From positions 744,001 through 808,000 of the forward strand of contig CP064963.1 in assembly GCA_016699165.1 (NCBI GenBank): 64,000 bases of DNA. Direction: 5' to 3'. The notes beneath the pieces were generated by a model. The model had not been told where the DNA came from, did no database searches, and saw only the letters and a list, made by a program, of their open reading frames with translations. Numbering within the stretch: position 1 is the stretch's first letter; each line of letters starts with the position of its first letter. Shown in pieces: positions 7,224-15,083 of this stretch. This DNA is from Candidatus Melainabacteria bacterium. GTDB taxonomy: Bacteria; Cyanobacteriota; Vampirovibrionia; Obscuribacterales; Obscuribacteraceae. Position numbers and translations under genes: made by a program.

Positions 7224-8015
7224 GTGAAAATTGTCGATTTAACTCGCCCTCTTGAAGTTGTAGAGGACAAATCGTTCCCTGCCATCGTACAGCCTCTCCT
7301 GCGCATTCTGGCTCCCGATATAAAATTCGTAGACAATCAAGCAGGCGCTGAATTGATGATGGGAATCTTTGGCTGTAAAAAAGAAGACTTACCAGATGGC
7401 GAGGGCTGGGCAGAAGAAGTTATTACTATGTCCAGTCATCTTGGCACCCACTTGGATGCACCGATTCACTATGGAAGCAAAACAGGCGACGCTAAAGCTA
7501 AAACCATAGACCAAATTGATTTAGACAAACTAGTTACTAACGCATGTGTTTTGAACTTTTCAAAAAAACGCGCTACGTCCCAACCTATCTCGGTAGAAGA
7601 TTTAAAAGAGGCACTAGACAAAATAGATTATGAAATCCAGCCTGGCGACGCAGTCTTGATTCGCACAGACCACGACAAATATCCCCTTGCAAATACAATG
7701 AAATATAACTACCCCGGTTTAATCAGAGAGTCAGCCACCTGGCTTGCCGATCAAGGCGCATTAATTGGTGGCACAGACGCTGTAGGCTGGGACCGACCAT
7801 TTCCCGCTATGATTCTCGATTACAAGAAAACAGGCGACAAAAAATATATTTGGGACGCTCACTTTGCTCATCGTGATAAAGAATTCTATGTGGTACAACA
7901 ACTTGCTAATTTACATTTGTTGCCATCATCAGGGTTTAAAATAGGCATCTTTCCACTCAAACTAGTTGGCACAAGCGCCGCTCCAGCACGCGTTGTTGCC
8001 TTTCTAGAACAATGA
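7224..8015 (+). CDS. Cyclase-family metal-dependent hydrolase (kynurenine formamidase-like)
   Basis: A 263-residue protein beginning at GTG 7224. It contains the HLGTHLDAPIH motif near residue 76, the metal-binding signature of the cyclase superfamily (PF04199), which includes kynurenine formamidase, isatin hydrolase and related amide or lactone hydrolases. A later acidic/His segment (IGGTDAVGWD) matches the family's second conserved block. The natural substrate cannot be read from the sequence; no other tryptophan catabolism genes are nearby. It overlaps the next gene by 4 bases (ATGA), suggesting joint expression. Confidence 0.8.
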   Translation: MKIVDLTRPLEVVEDKSFPAIVQPLLRILAPDIKFVDNQAGAELMMGIFGCKKEDLPDGEGWAEEVITMSSHLGTHLDAPIHYGSKTGDAKAKTIDQIDLDKLVTNACVLNFSKKRATSQPISVEDLKEALDKIDYEIQPGDAVLIRTDHDKYPLANTMKYNYPGLIRESATWLADQGALIGGTDAVGWDRPFPAMILDYKKTGDKKYIWDAHFAHRDKEFYVVQQLANLHLLPSSGFKIGIFPLKLVGTSAAPARVVAFLEQ

Positions 8016-8893
8016 GGAAAAAGTTAAACGAGCTTTTTGCCCGCCAACCGCTTTTCATAAAAATTGTCGTCATAATTTTATTTGTTTTGCTTTTGTGCGT
8101 TTTGGTTTTTGTATCTTGCACCACTGCATTCGTGGGCAAATACTATCTCTCAAACTCAATGCACAAGCGCACCTTCACCGGTTCAATTGAAAAACCCACG
8201 CATCAAAATAAAACATTGAATTATGACTATCCATTTCAAAATGAAGATTTCTTCGTTCGCCAACCAGAACACTTCGACAATAAAAAGACTTACGGACTTA
8301 TCGTTTATGTAAATGCGCTTCCGTATCTGGGACTACTTCCAGAGGGATGGGGACCGGTTCTCGACCAGAAAGATTTGCTTTTAATTTCGCCGTTCAAAGC
8401 CGGAAATAATCGCGAACCCTTAGAGCGCAGAATACTTGCTGTAATTGCAGCACAATTAATGAAGCGCGATTATCAGATTGACCCAAATAGAATTTATATT
8501 GCCGGGCAATCTGGTGGAGCTAGAATCGCCTCGGAAGTAGCTTTCATTCACTCCGACTTATTTAAGGGAACTATCCAGAGTTGCGGCTCGGACTATTTCA
8601 GACCAATCAAATTCGAACCGGGACGAGGGTTTGATCAATTAGGAAAACCATACTTGCATGATTTTGGCGCTACCAAAGACGAAATTGAATCAGCTCTAAA
8701 ATCTGTCAAGTTCAATATAATAACTGGTCCCGAAGACTTCAGACATTCAGACCTGACCTCAATTTTCGAGCAAGGCTTCAAAATCGATTCAAAACTTGCT
8801 CGTTTTTACGATATCAAAGAAATGAGTCACGAAAACGTTTCGCCAAAACATCTAGTTGAGGTCATAGATTATCTAGATGGAAAAACTAATTAG
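8012..8893 (+). CDS. Membrane-anchored alpha/beta hydrolase
   Basis: A 293-residue protein with one N-terminal membrane helix (about residues 17-40) and an extracytoplasmic alpha/beta hydrolase domain. The nucleophile elbow GQSGG is visible near residue 165, with a downstream His (HENVSPKHL) that may complete the triad. The style is that of PHB depolymerase/feruloyl-esterase-like or dienelactone-hydrolase-like enzymes. It overlaps the upstream cyclase gene by 4 bases and the downstream MprF-like gene by 17 bases. The overlaps suggest a role in envelope lipid or ester chemistry, but the substrate is unknown. Confidence 0.72.
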   Translation: MRKKLNELFARQPLFIKIVVIILFVLLLCVLVFVSCTTAFVGKYYLSNSMHKRTFTGSIEKPTHQNKTLNYDYPFQNEDFFVRQPEHFDNKKTYGLIVYVNALPYLGLLPEGWGPVLDQKDLLLISPFKAGNNREPLERRILAVIAAQLMKRDYQIDPNRIYIAGQSGGARIASEVAFIHSDLFKGTIQSCGSDYFRPIKFEPGRGFDQLGKPYLHDFGATKDEIESALKSVKFNIITGPEDFRHSDLTSIFEQGFKIDSKLARFYDIKEMSHENVSPKHLVEVIDYLDGKTN

Positions 8894-10547
8894 TCTATTC
8901 GTTTTTGTAAGCGGCGCTATCGCCATGATAAATCCGCTATTCGCGCGGGTCTCAGAGCATCCAAAACTTTTTACCGTACTTGTGCCATTTTCTGTTTATC
9001 ACTGGAGCAGATCGATAACAGCACTGGTCGGTTTTTGTTTGATCTATTTATCTTTCAATTTGTGGAAGAAAAAACATGATGCCTGGCTTGGCTCCATTAC
9101 TCTCATTATCATCTCGCTCGCCTTCATCTTATCGAGATATGGGCTTGAACATATTCGATTAGTCCACGATCAAAGTTTGAGCGGCAGTCTCTTTCTTTTG
9201 ACACTTTTACCTCATATCATAAGTTTGATTCTTCTTTGGATAGCAAGACGCTCATATACAGTCAAAAGTGAGCGTCGCAAACTAGCGGTTGCAATCAAGC
9301 GTGCTGCATATCTAGTCTTATTTGCCTTCATATATGGTGCCCTTGGATTCTTTTTGCTTGAAACAAAAGACTTGGGCATGAATTTCGACCTAACTGATGC
9401 TATCGTTCGAACCGCTCAGGAAATTACTTTTCAAAGCGCATCACAAGCCGCAACTCCTCATGGCAAGTGGCTTTTAGAATCGCTCGACGCCATTGGTTTT
9501 GCTGCCGTTGCCCTTGTATTTTTGAACTTATTCAAGCCTTTAGAATACGAACTAGCCACTTTGCCGCGCGAGCGAGTACAAGCCAAAGAAGCCTTAGATA
9601 AATATGGCGACAGCTCTCTTGATTATTTCAAACTCTGGCACGACAAGTCTTATTTCTTTTTAGACACCGATGCATTCATTGCTTACAGGACCGAGCACAA
9701 CGTAGCAATTGTTCTGGCAGACCCCACAGGACCGGCTGAAAAGCTTGAGCAGTTAACTCGCGATTTTATTAATTACTGTCATAACTGCGGATGGAAAGTT
9801 GCTTTTATGCAGACCAGTCCCAAACATTTGAGCATGTATGAAAAACTAGGCTTGAACGCCCTTAAAATAGGCGAAGACGGCGTGGTTAACCTGGACACTT
9901 TTATTGCAGACACCGTGCGCAAGAAGACTTTTAAGGGACCTCTGAAGAAACTAGAGAAAGAAGGCTTCGTTCTGGAAAAACTCGTGCCGCCTCATTCAGA
10001 GGCAGTCTTGATCGAAGTCCAGGCCGTCTCTAACGAATGGCTCAGTTTGCCTGGTCGCAAAGAACGAACTTTTACTCTAGGCACTTTTGATCGAAACACT
10101 CTTCAATCTGACAATCTTTTCGTGTTGAAAAACAGCGAGGGAAAAATAGTTGCTTTTGTCAACCAAATTCGCGACTATTGCCCAGGCGAGGCGACTATAG
10201 ATATGATGCGTCATCGCACCGAAGTGCCGTCTGGGGCGATGGATTTCTTATTTTGCAAATTACTTTTGATGCTGCACGCCGAAGGATTCAAGTATTTCAG
10301 TCTCAGTCTTGCAGCATTATCTGGTGTCGGAGGGGAGCCTGGTGCAAGCATTGAAGAGAAAGCGGTTCACTTAATTTACGAACATCTGAATAGGTTTTTC
10401 TCTTACAAAGGTCTACGCGCATACAAAGACAAATTCGACCCAAAATGGCAAGATAGATTCTTGATTCACGAAGGCGGACCTCCAGGACTAATTAAAACTA
10501 CCCTTGCGCTGGTTGCGGTGATGGAGCATGACTCAAAAGAGACATAA
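8877..10547 (+). CDS. MprF-like phosphatidylglycerol aminoacyltransferase (DUF2156)
   Basis: A 556-residue protein with about six membrane helices in the first 230 residues and a cytoplasmic C-terminal domain. That domain matches the paired GNAT-fold catalytic domain of MprF/LysX: the DYFKLWHDKSYFF block near residue 250, then ADPTGP, then the late ALSGVGGEPGA segment. MprF proteins transfer Lys or Ala from aminoacyl-tRNA onto phosphatidylglycerol, lowering the negative charge of the membrane. Length and layout fit short MprF versions with a reduced flippase region. It overlaps the hydrolase gene before it, which may remove or edit such modifications (inference). Confidence 0.8.
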   Translation: MEKLISLFVFVSGAIAMINPLFARVSEHPKLFTVLVPFSVYHWSRSITALVGFCLIYLSFNLWKKKHDAWLGSITLIIISLAFILSRYGLEHIRLVHDQSLSGSLFLLTLLPHIISLILLWIARRSYTVKSERRKLAVAIKRAAYLVLFAFIYGALGFFLLETKDLGMNFDLTDAIVRTAQEITFQSASQAATPHGKWLLESLDAIGFAAVALVFLNLFKPLEYELATLPRERVQAKEALDKYGDSSLDYFKLWHDKSYFFLDTDAFIAYRTEHNVAIVLADPTGPAEKLEQLTRDFINYCHNCGWKVAFMQTSPKHLSMYEKLGLNALKIGEDGVVNLDTFIADTVRKKTFKGPLKKLEKEGFVLEKLVPPHSEAVLIEVQAVSNEWLSLPGRKERTFTLGTFDRNTLQSDNLFVLKNSEGKIVAFVNQIRDYCPGEATIDMMRHRTEVPSGAMDFLFCKLLLMLHAEGFKYFSLSLAALSGVGGEPGASIEEKAVHLIYEHLNRFFSYKGLRAYKDKFDPKWQDRFLIHEGGPPGLIKTTLALVAVMEHDSKET

Positions 10548-10582
10548 AGCAAAAATGAATTCCATGAGGAAAAATATTTTGT

Positions 10583-10618
10583 TTTCGCGGAGCGCTTAGC
10601 GCTAAGCGCTCCGCGAAA
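10583..10618. repeat. 36-bp perfect GC-rich palindrome, dispersed copy A
   Basis: A perfect inverted repeat centred between 10600 and 10601; the left half reads TTTCGCGGAGCGCTTAGC and the right half is its exact complement. It lies 35 bases after the MprF-like stop and is followed by GTTTTT, so in RNA it could act as a terminator. The same 36 bases occur again at 35197-35232, which marks it as a dispersed repeat and not just a local terminator. Confidence 0.9.
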
Positions 10619-10801
10619 GTTTTTCTAAGGACAAAAGACAACTGGCGACTAAGGCGTCGAATACTTAGATTTTCAACAAAACCTCTCCTGTCACTTTTAA
10701 GGCAGCACAAATTAGAAAGCACTATCATAAGCAGAGGTAAAACACAGATAATTTTTTGCGCGGCCAAAAACCTGGCTAGAACTAGAAGAGGGATCGCAAT
10801 A

Positions 10802-12028
10802 TTGAGAATTCAAAAAATAGCAATTTGTCTTATTGCATTTTTTGCTGCCAATCCACAAGTAGAGGCAGCCCAATCCGACTATGAGCTGGGCGTCGAGCAA
10901 TACAAGAAAGGTGACTATGCAAATGCTGCATTGAGCTTAGATAAAGCTCTAAAGGCCAATCAAACAGACCCTGCCATTTGGTACTACGACGCTCTTTGCT
11001 ATCACCAATTAAAAAATTGGGCATTGGCCACAAGCCGCTACAAAACACTGGCAAAATATTATCCAAACACACCAGCCGGTAAACTTGCTATCGCGTTTCT
11101 CAAGAAGCACGACCCATCTTTCGTTGAGACCGTTGCTGCAACTCCTGTAACAGCATCAACCCCACTGAAGAAATCTGACAACGCAGCCGCTTCAACTTCT
11201 GAAAAGCTCCCAACTGACGAATCTTCGAATGAAGAGGACGAATTAGAAAAAGAACTTGCAAAGCTACCTGACAAAGCTCACTTCTATTTTAAAAAAGGTC
11301 CAAGCGGTCACATGGAAGTAGATTTGCTGGTCAATGATCATCCGGTCAAAGCTGAATTCGACACTGGAGCCTCTGCGTTCTTTTACAGCGACTCTCTCTC
11401 CGAGTCAGGCGTTGATTTGAACAAATCAAAGCAAGGTCGAATGGCGCGCGGCTGGGCAGGCAAGTCGGTGTTTACCAAGACTATGCCAGCTGAAGTGAAG
11501 CTTGGCTCAATGACTAGAAAAATTGATATCACCATCGCAAGCAACTCTGGCGACCTGGGTCACAATTTAATTGGTCAAGATTTCATCAAAGGCTATCAAT
11601 ATGAAATTGACGACAAAGGTGGTCGCGTAGATCTCAAAAAAATCTTGGAGTTAAAAGCTAAAGACGTAAATCCTCTTTACGATATTCCCTTAACTGTAAA
11701 AGGAACAAAAGACTATATTCCGATACAAATCAACGGCAAAAAAGTTAACGCATTTATTGATACAGGTTCTTTTGCCACCATACTTAGTGCCGGACAGGCA
11801 AAGCTCCTGGGACTAACATTCTCTGGAGAGAGTCAGAAACTGATGGGTGTAGGTGGGTCTGTTACTATGGACAAAGCCTATGTGGACATTCAAATTGGTG
11901 GATTGCGACAATCTAACTTTCCAGTGTTGATTGGTGGCTCTGGCGGTTGCGCTATAGGTCAGGATTTGATGAATGGCTGGAGATATAAAGTCGATCGCAA
12001 AAATAAATTACTTAGATTCTTTCACTAA
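10802..12028 (+). CDS. Exported TPR protein with two retropepsin-like aspartyl protease domains
   Basis: A 408-residue protein starting at TTG 10802 with a purine-rich ribosome site. A signal peptide (residues 1-23) is followed by TPR-like helices (25-105), a Ser/Thr/Glu linker, and two clan AA retropepsin-like domains. Each has its own active-site motif: FDTGAS near 187-190 and IDTGSF near 320-323. Retroviral-type pepsins normally dimerise to bring two Asp residues together; here both copies are on one chain, as in pepsin or DdI-like proteins. Hydrophobic-hydrophobic-Gly motifs (LIGQDF, AIGQDL) end each domain. It is likely a periplasmic protease; the substrate is unknown. Confidence 0.8.
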   Translation: MRIQKIAICLIAFFAANPQVEAAQSDYELGVEQYKKGDYANAALSLDKALKANQTDPAIWYYDALCYHQLKNWALATSRYKTLAKYYPNTPAGKLAIAFLKKHDPSFVETVAATPVTASTPLKKSDNAAASTSEKLPTDESSNEEDELEKELAKLPDKAHFYFKKGPSGHMEVDLLVNDHPVKAEFDTGASAFFYSDSLSESGVDLNKSKQGRMARGWAGKSVFTKTMPAEVKLGSMTRKIDITIASNSGDLGHNLIGQDFIKGYQYEIDDKGGRVDLKKILELKAKDVNPLYDIPLTVKGTKDYIPIQINGKKVNAFIDTGSFATILSAGQAKLLGLTFSGESQKLMGVGGSVTMDKAYVDIQIGGLRQSNFPVLIGGSGGCAIGQDLMNGWRYKVDRKNKLLRFFH

Positions 12029-12067
12029 TCAAATTTAGATCAACAACCTGGGATGGTTCGCTAACAA

Positions 12068-12754
12068 ATGAAACTACCTTTAAATTTTCGAATCGCTCTG
12101 ACCCTTATTGCCGTAAGTTGCTCAATGCAAGCGGCGCAAGCTGACCCTACCGAGACACAAAAATCACTCGATTCTTTGACAGCGGGAAATATCCGTTATC
12201 TATCCGGCAAATCAACTATCCCAAGAGTCGACCCTGAGCGTCGCGAAATAACAGCAACAGAAGGTCAATTTCCAATTGCCACTATTCTAGGTTGCTCAGA
12301 CGCACGAGTACCCCCAGAAATTATTTTTGACCAGAAGTTTGGCAAGCTCTTTGTCATTCGAGTAGCAGGCAACGTAACAGGCATCTCAGAGATTGCATCT
12401 GCCGAATACGGAGTGCACTATTTGAAGACACCACTGGTGGTGGTGCTCGGACATTCTTCTTGCGGTGCGGTCAATGCCGCTGTTGAGAATACACCACTGA
12501 AAGGCAAGCTTCCAAAACTTGTTGGAATGATTCAGCCAGCCGTTGATGAGGCGCGTAAGAACCGCTCTAAATCTGATAAGTCGAGTCTAGTTGATGATTG
12601 CATCAAACAAAATGTTCGCTACCAGATGAAGAAGTTGCTCGAAGGCAGCGACCTAATTAGCGGTGATGTGAAAACTAATAAGGTGAAAGTAGTCGGAGCA
12701 ATAAGAGACATCAAAACCGGCAAGGTGCAATGGCTTGACGATAAAGCTGACTAA
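12068..12754 (+). CDS. Periplasmic beta-class carbonic anhydrase
   Basis: A 228-residue protein with a cleavable signal peptide (AQA-D near residue 25). The beta-carbonic anhydrase zinc ligands are all present: Cys76 in CSDAR, His129 and Cys132 in HSSCG, with the catalytic Asp78-Arg80 dyad. It would interconvert CO2 and bicarbonate in the periplasm. An export signal is uncommon in beta-class enzymes. The next genes are unrelated. Confidence 0.9.
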   Translation: MKLPLNFRIALTLIAVSCSMQAAQADPTETQKSLDSLTAGNIRYLSGKSTIPRVDPERREITATEGQFPIATILGCSDARVPPEIIFDQKFGKLFVIRVAGNVTGISEIASAEYGVHYLKTPLVVVLGHSSCGAVNAAVENTPLKGKLPKLVGMIQPAVDEARKNRSKSDKSSLVDDCIKQNVRYQMKKLLEGSDLISGDVKTNKVKVVGAIRDIKTGKVQWLDDKAD

Positions 12755-12789
12755 ATTAGAGCCTGCTCAATAGAAACCTTACTGTTGCA

Positions 12790-12993
12790 ATGACTTTGAC
12801 ACGCGATTACAAAAAAACAATTGAGGAAAGAATAGGGCGCGATCCAGATTTCGCAAAAGCATTATTAGAACAAGCCAGCGAATTATTTTTATCTGGAGAG
12901 CCAGATATTGCGCGACTAATACTTCGGGATCTTGTGAACTCCACAATGGGATTCGAACACCTCAAGGTGAAAATCAGCACCTCAGTGCAATAA
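12790..12993 (+). CDS. Truncated HigA-like antidote / DNA-binding protein
   Basis: A 67-residue protein whose first 55 residues (TRDYKKTIEERIGRDPDFA, then a GEPDIARLILRDLVNST block) match a family of short XRE-type addiction-module antidotes. In that family the sequence continues through FEHLA and a helix-turn-helix of about 40 more residues; here it ends after 12 unrelated residues and a stop at 12991. It is probably a decayed antitoxin with no toxin partner beside it. A stem-loop follows at 13016-13056. Confidence 0.6.
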   Translation: MTLTRDYKKTIEERIGRDPDFAKALLEQASELFLSGEPDIARLILRDLVNSTMGFEHLKVKISTSVQ

Positions 12994-13015
12994 ACGAACG
13001 AGAATCTCGGAAATT

Positions 13016-13056
13016 AACATTGAAAATCTGGCATTGAATTCCAGATTTTCAATGTT
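13016..13056. terminator. Perfect 16-bp stem-loop
   Basis: The arms AACATTGAAAATCTGG and its exact complement are separated by 9 bases. The element lies between two converging genes, so it may end transcription from both sides. There is no strong T run on either side, which lowers confidence in factor-independent termination. Confidence 0.55.
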
Positions 13057-13064
13057 GACAATCA

Positions 13065-13397
13065 TTAATTTCGCTTCTTCCATTTGTATGTACGAACTTT
13101 GGTTTGATTACTGTTCAAGCGCATCTCTCTGTCACGAGTTTCTTTTTGATAGCGCGCCTTATGCTGGTTTTCAAAACGTTGATGCTCACGTTGACGCGCT
13201 TTTTCTGCTTTCTTTGCTTGCTTTGCCTGCATCATATGCATGCGCCTCCAGGCTCCTCGCCGTCCTCCACGACGATTGCCAATAACGAGTGTAGCCTCGC
13301 TGCTTGCATGAGACTCCGCCTCAGCGGGTGGAATATAGAAATTGAACATTGTGAGGACGCAAATGAATGCAAACAAATGTTTGTGCATGGTTTTCAT
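13065..13397 (-). CDS. Small exported basic protein
   Basis: A 110-residue protein with a clear signal peptide (residues 1-27, AEA-E). The mature part is very rich in Arg, Lys, His and Gln, including RRGGRRGAWRR and an alanine/lysine helix-forming stretch. An AGAGGAGAAA ribosome site precedes the ATG, which supports a real gene even though the family is not recognised. High positive charge suggests binding to nucleic acid, LPS or another polyanion outside the cytoplasm (inference). Confidence 0.6.
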   Translation of the reverse strand: MKTMHKHLFAFICVLTMFNFYIPPAEAESHASSEATLVIGNRRGGRRGAWRRMHMMQAKQAKKAEKARQREHQRFENQHKARYQKETRDREMRLNSNQTKVRTYKWKKRN

Positions 13398-13556
13398 ATT
13401 GTCTTTCTCCTCTGGCAGGTATCAGATGGAGGCCATTGCGGCTTCGACGTCACGATGGAGGTATTGTTCCACGGTTCTTCGCTGGAATTTCGCATTTAAT
13501 GTACTTCTCGGGCGCTTGACATATCATATTGCGGAAAGATTCACGAGGGTCCAGCA

Positions 13557-13748
13557 ATGAAATATTATGCGGTAGGCACCAGAATGAGTTGCCCCTGTAA
13601 CAAAGTCTGGGAAAGACCTGGTGACGCGCACTCCATGATGAAAGAGTTGAATTTCCAATTCAAAACAATTGGCGAATATCCCGACGAAGAAAAAATGGTG
13701 GTCGAGGGTGAAGGCGCCTATTGGGAGTCGAAGACGGGCAGGAAGTAA
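13557..13748 (+). CDS. Small protein of unknown function
   Basis: A 63-residue soluble protein with MSCPCN near the N-terminus, starting at ATG 13557 with GAGGG eight bases upstream. A TTGACA at 13516-13521 could be a -35 element. I do not recognise it. The next gene begins 8 bases after the stop, so the pair may be co-expressed. Confidence 0.5.
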   Translation: MKYYAVGTRMSCPCNKVWERPGDAHSMMKELNFQFKTIGEYPDEEKMVVEGEGAYWESKTGRK

Positions 13749-13756
13749 GACTCTCA

Positions 13757-14293
13757 ATGTGTATTTTCATCTTAGGAATTATTCCATCCGATGCTGATCT
13801 GCAAAAAGTAAAAGGCATTTGCGAATCGCAGGGTTTCTGTTTTGATGTCGTAGAAAGCAAATGCTCAACAAAATTAGAGTCAAAAGTTATTGGCAGACTG
13901 ACGAGAGACAATTGCGACTGCAACACATGGCTTGGATCTGAAGTCGAATATGATGATCCGCCATCTAAAGATCCGCGTCAAAAGTTGATTGATAAATATA
14001 GACGCAAAGGCTGGAGCGAACGCAAAATAGAGCGAGCGATTGCTCAAGAAAAGCCCCAATTTATTAAAGACACGTCCAATATGAAGCTAGAAATTCAAAA
14101 CTGGAATCTATTGTTTGCTAGATTACTTCAGCTCTGTAACTTAAATTACGTTGGTCTGCTGTTGCACATGTACACCAGTTCAATCGAAAAAGAAGTGTTT
14201 GATTTCGATACGAAGGAAATTCGACAAAGTCAGTGCGGTGAAAAGGCTTTTTTAAATCTTCGGCGAGATACGTTGTATGTGTTTCGCGCTTAA
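13757..14293 (+). CDS. Protein of unknown function
   Basis: A 178-residue protein if started at ATG 13757; an in-frame TTG at 13721 would add 12 residues and overlap the preceding gene. The N-terminus (MCIFILGIIPSDADL) looks like a beta strand-helix start, with several Cys residues (CIF, CES, CFD, CDCN) and a later charged segment. No signal peptide or membrane helix is evident. The Cys set around CNCDCN-like spacing is not a known cluster motif. No function is proposed. Confidence 0.5.
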   Translation: MCIFILGIIPSDADLQKVKGICESQGFCFDVVESKCSTKLESKVIGRLTRDNCDCNTWLGSEVEYDDPPSKDPRQKLIDKYRRKGWSERKIERAIAQEKPQFIKDTSNMKLEIQNWNLLFARLLQLCNLNYVGLLLHMYTSSIEKEVFDFDTKEIRQSQCGEKAFLNLRRDTLYVFRA

Positions 14294-14410
14294 GAAATTT
14301 CAGAGCAAATCGCAAAATTAGCAAGCACTTGCCAGTTTATTGCGTCAATTACTAGTACGCACGGATTAACGCGGCTATCATTTTCTAGATTGCTCCAATT
14401 GAGTGCAAAT

Positions 14411-14439
14411 TTGACATTATCTAAAATTTTGTATAAACT
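14411..14439 (+). promoter_or_regulatory. Sigma70-like promoter of the HigBA-type pair
   Basis: A perfect -35 TTGACA (14411-14416) is followed 17 bases later by TAAACT (14434-14439); TATAAA at 14432-14437 is an alternative -10. The toxin ATG lies only 5-7 bases downstream, so the transcript would be nearly leaderless. Confidence 0.5.
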
Positions 14440-14443
14440 AAAA

Positions 14444-14806
14444 ATGAAAGAAATTATTTGGCTAGGAAACAGCTATAAGCGAGTTCTGGATTTTCCTACT
14501 GAAGCACGAGAATCTGCTGGTAGAGAACTTCATGAAGTTCAGCATGGCAGAATGCCAACAGATTGGAAGTCTATCGTAGGAATTGGAATAGGCGTTATAG
14601 AAATTAGGATACATAAGCCTAACGAACATAGAGTGCTCTATGTGGCGAGATTTGAAAAAGCTATTTACGTCCTCCACGCCTTCCAAAAGCAAACTCAACA
14701 AATTACTCAAAAAGATTTAAAAGCAGCAAGGACAGCTTATGCCCAAATCAAAAAAGATGCAAAAGAAAAAAGTAAACGGAGCAACTCACCTCGTAGGCTC
14801 CGATAA
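14444..14806 (+). CDS. higB: HigB/RelE-superfamily toxin (Gp49-like)
   Basis: A 120-residue basic protein matching phage-derived Gp49-like/HigB toxins: WLGNSYKRVLDFP at the start, a central beta sheet with RVLYVARFEKAIYVLHAFQKQTQQ, and a conserved KDLKAARTAYAQI helix. Such toxins cleave mRNA at the ribosome. ATG 14444 is preferred to the upstream in-frame ATG at 14390 because it matches the family N-terminus and sits just after the promoter. It overlaps the antitoxin gene by 68 bases, as expected for toxin-first HigBA systems. Confidence 0.85.
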   Translation: MKEIIWLGNSYKRVLDFPTEARESAGRELHEVQHGRMPTDWKSIVGIGIGVIEIRIHKPNEHRVLYVARFEKAIYVLHAFQKQTQQITQKDLKAARTAYAQIKKDAKEKSKRSNSPRRLR

Positions 14807-15071
14807 CGTTTTCCGTGATCTTGGCTTTCCTGAAGAGGAGGCCGTAAATATGCTTGCAAGATCTGAAATGATTATCCAGATCAAAAACATTTTGGATGAG
14901 CGGAAATTGACTCAAACTGAAGCAGCAAAACTTCTAGGCGTGAGACAACCGAGAGTATCCGCGCTGTACACAGGCAAACTCAATGATTTCACTATCGATA
15001 TGCTAATGAAGTGGTTAACTAAATTAGGAAAGAGAGTCACCATCAATGTTGAAGACGAAGATGTTGCCTAA
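14739..15071 (+). CDS. higA: HigA-type XRE antitoxin
   Basis: A 110-residue protein with a helix-turn-helix (about residues 52-90): LTQTEAAKLLGVRQPRVSAL is the XRE signature, followed by the family's KLNDFTIDML and KRVTINVE end. It would neutralise the preceding toxin and repress the shared promoter. Its start lies inside the toxin gene. Confidence 0.88.
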   Translation: MPKSKKMQKKKVNGATHLVGSDNVFRDLGFPEEEAVNMLARSEMIIQIKNILDERKLTQTEAAKLLGVRQPRVSALYTGKLNDFTIDMLMKWLTKLGKRVTINVEDEDVA

Positions 15072-15083
15072 GGTTTGATGAGT

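Noticed and set aside
10583..10618. Palindrome considered as an ordinary terminator only
   Set aside because: The same 36 bases recur at 35197-35232, where a separate terminator follows, so a repeat is the better description.
13104..13499. A 131-residue plus-strand frame over the small exported basic protein
   Set aside because: The minus-strand gene has a signal peptide and a clear ribosome site; the plus-strand frame has neither.
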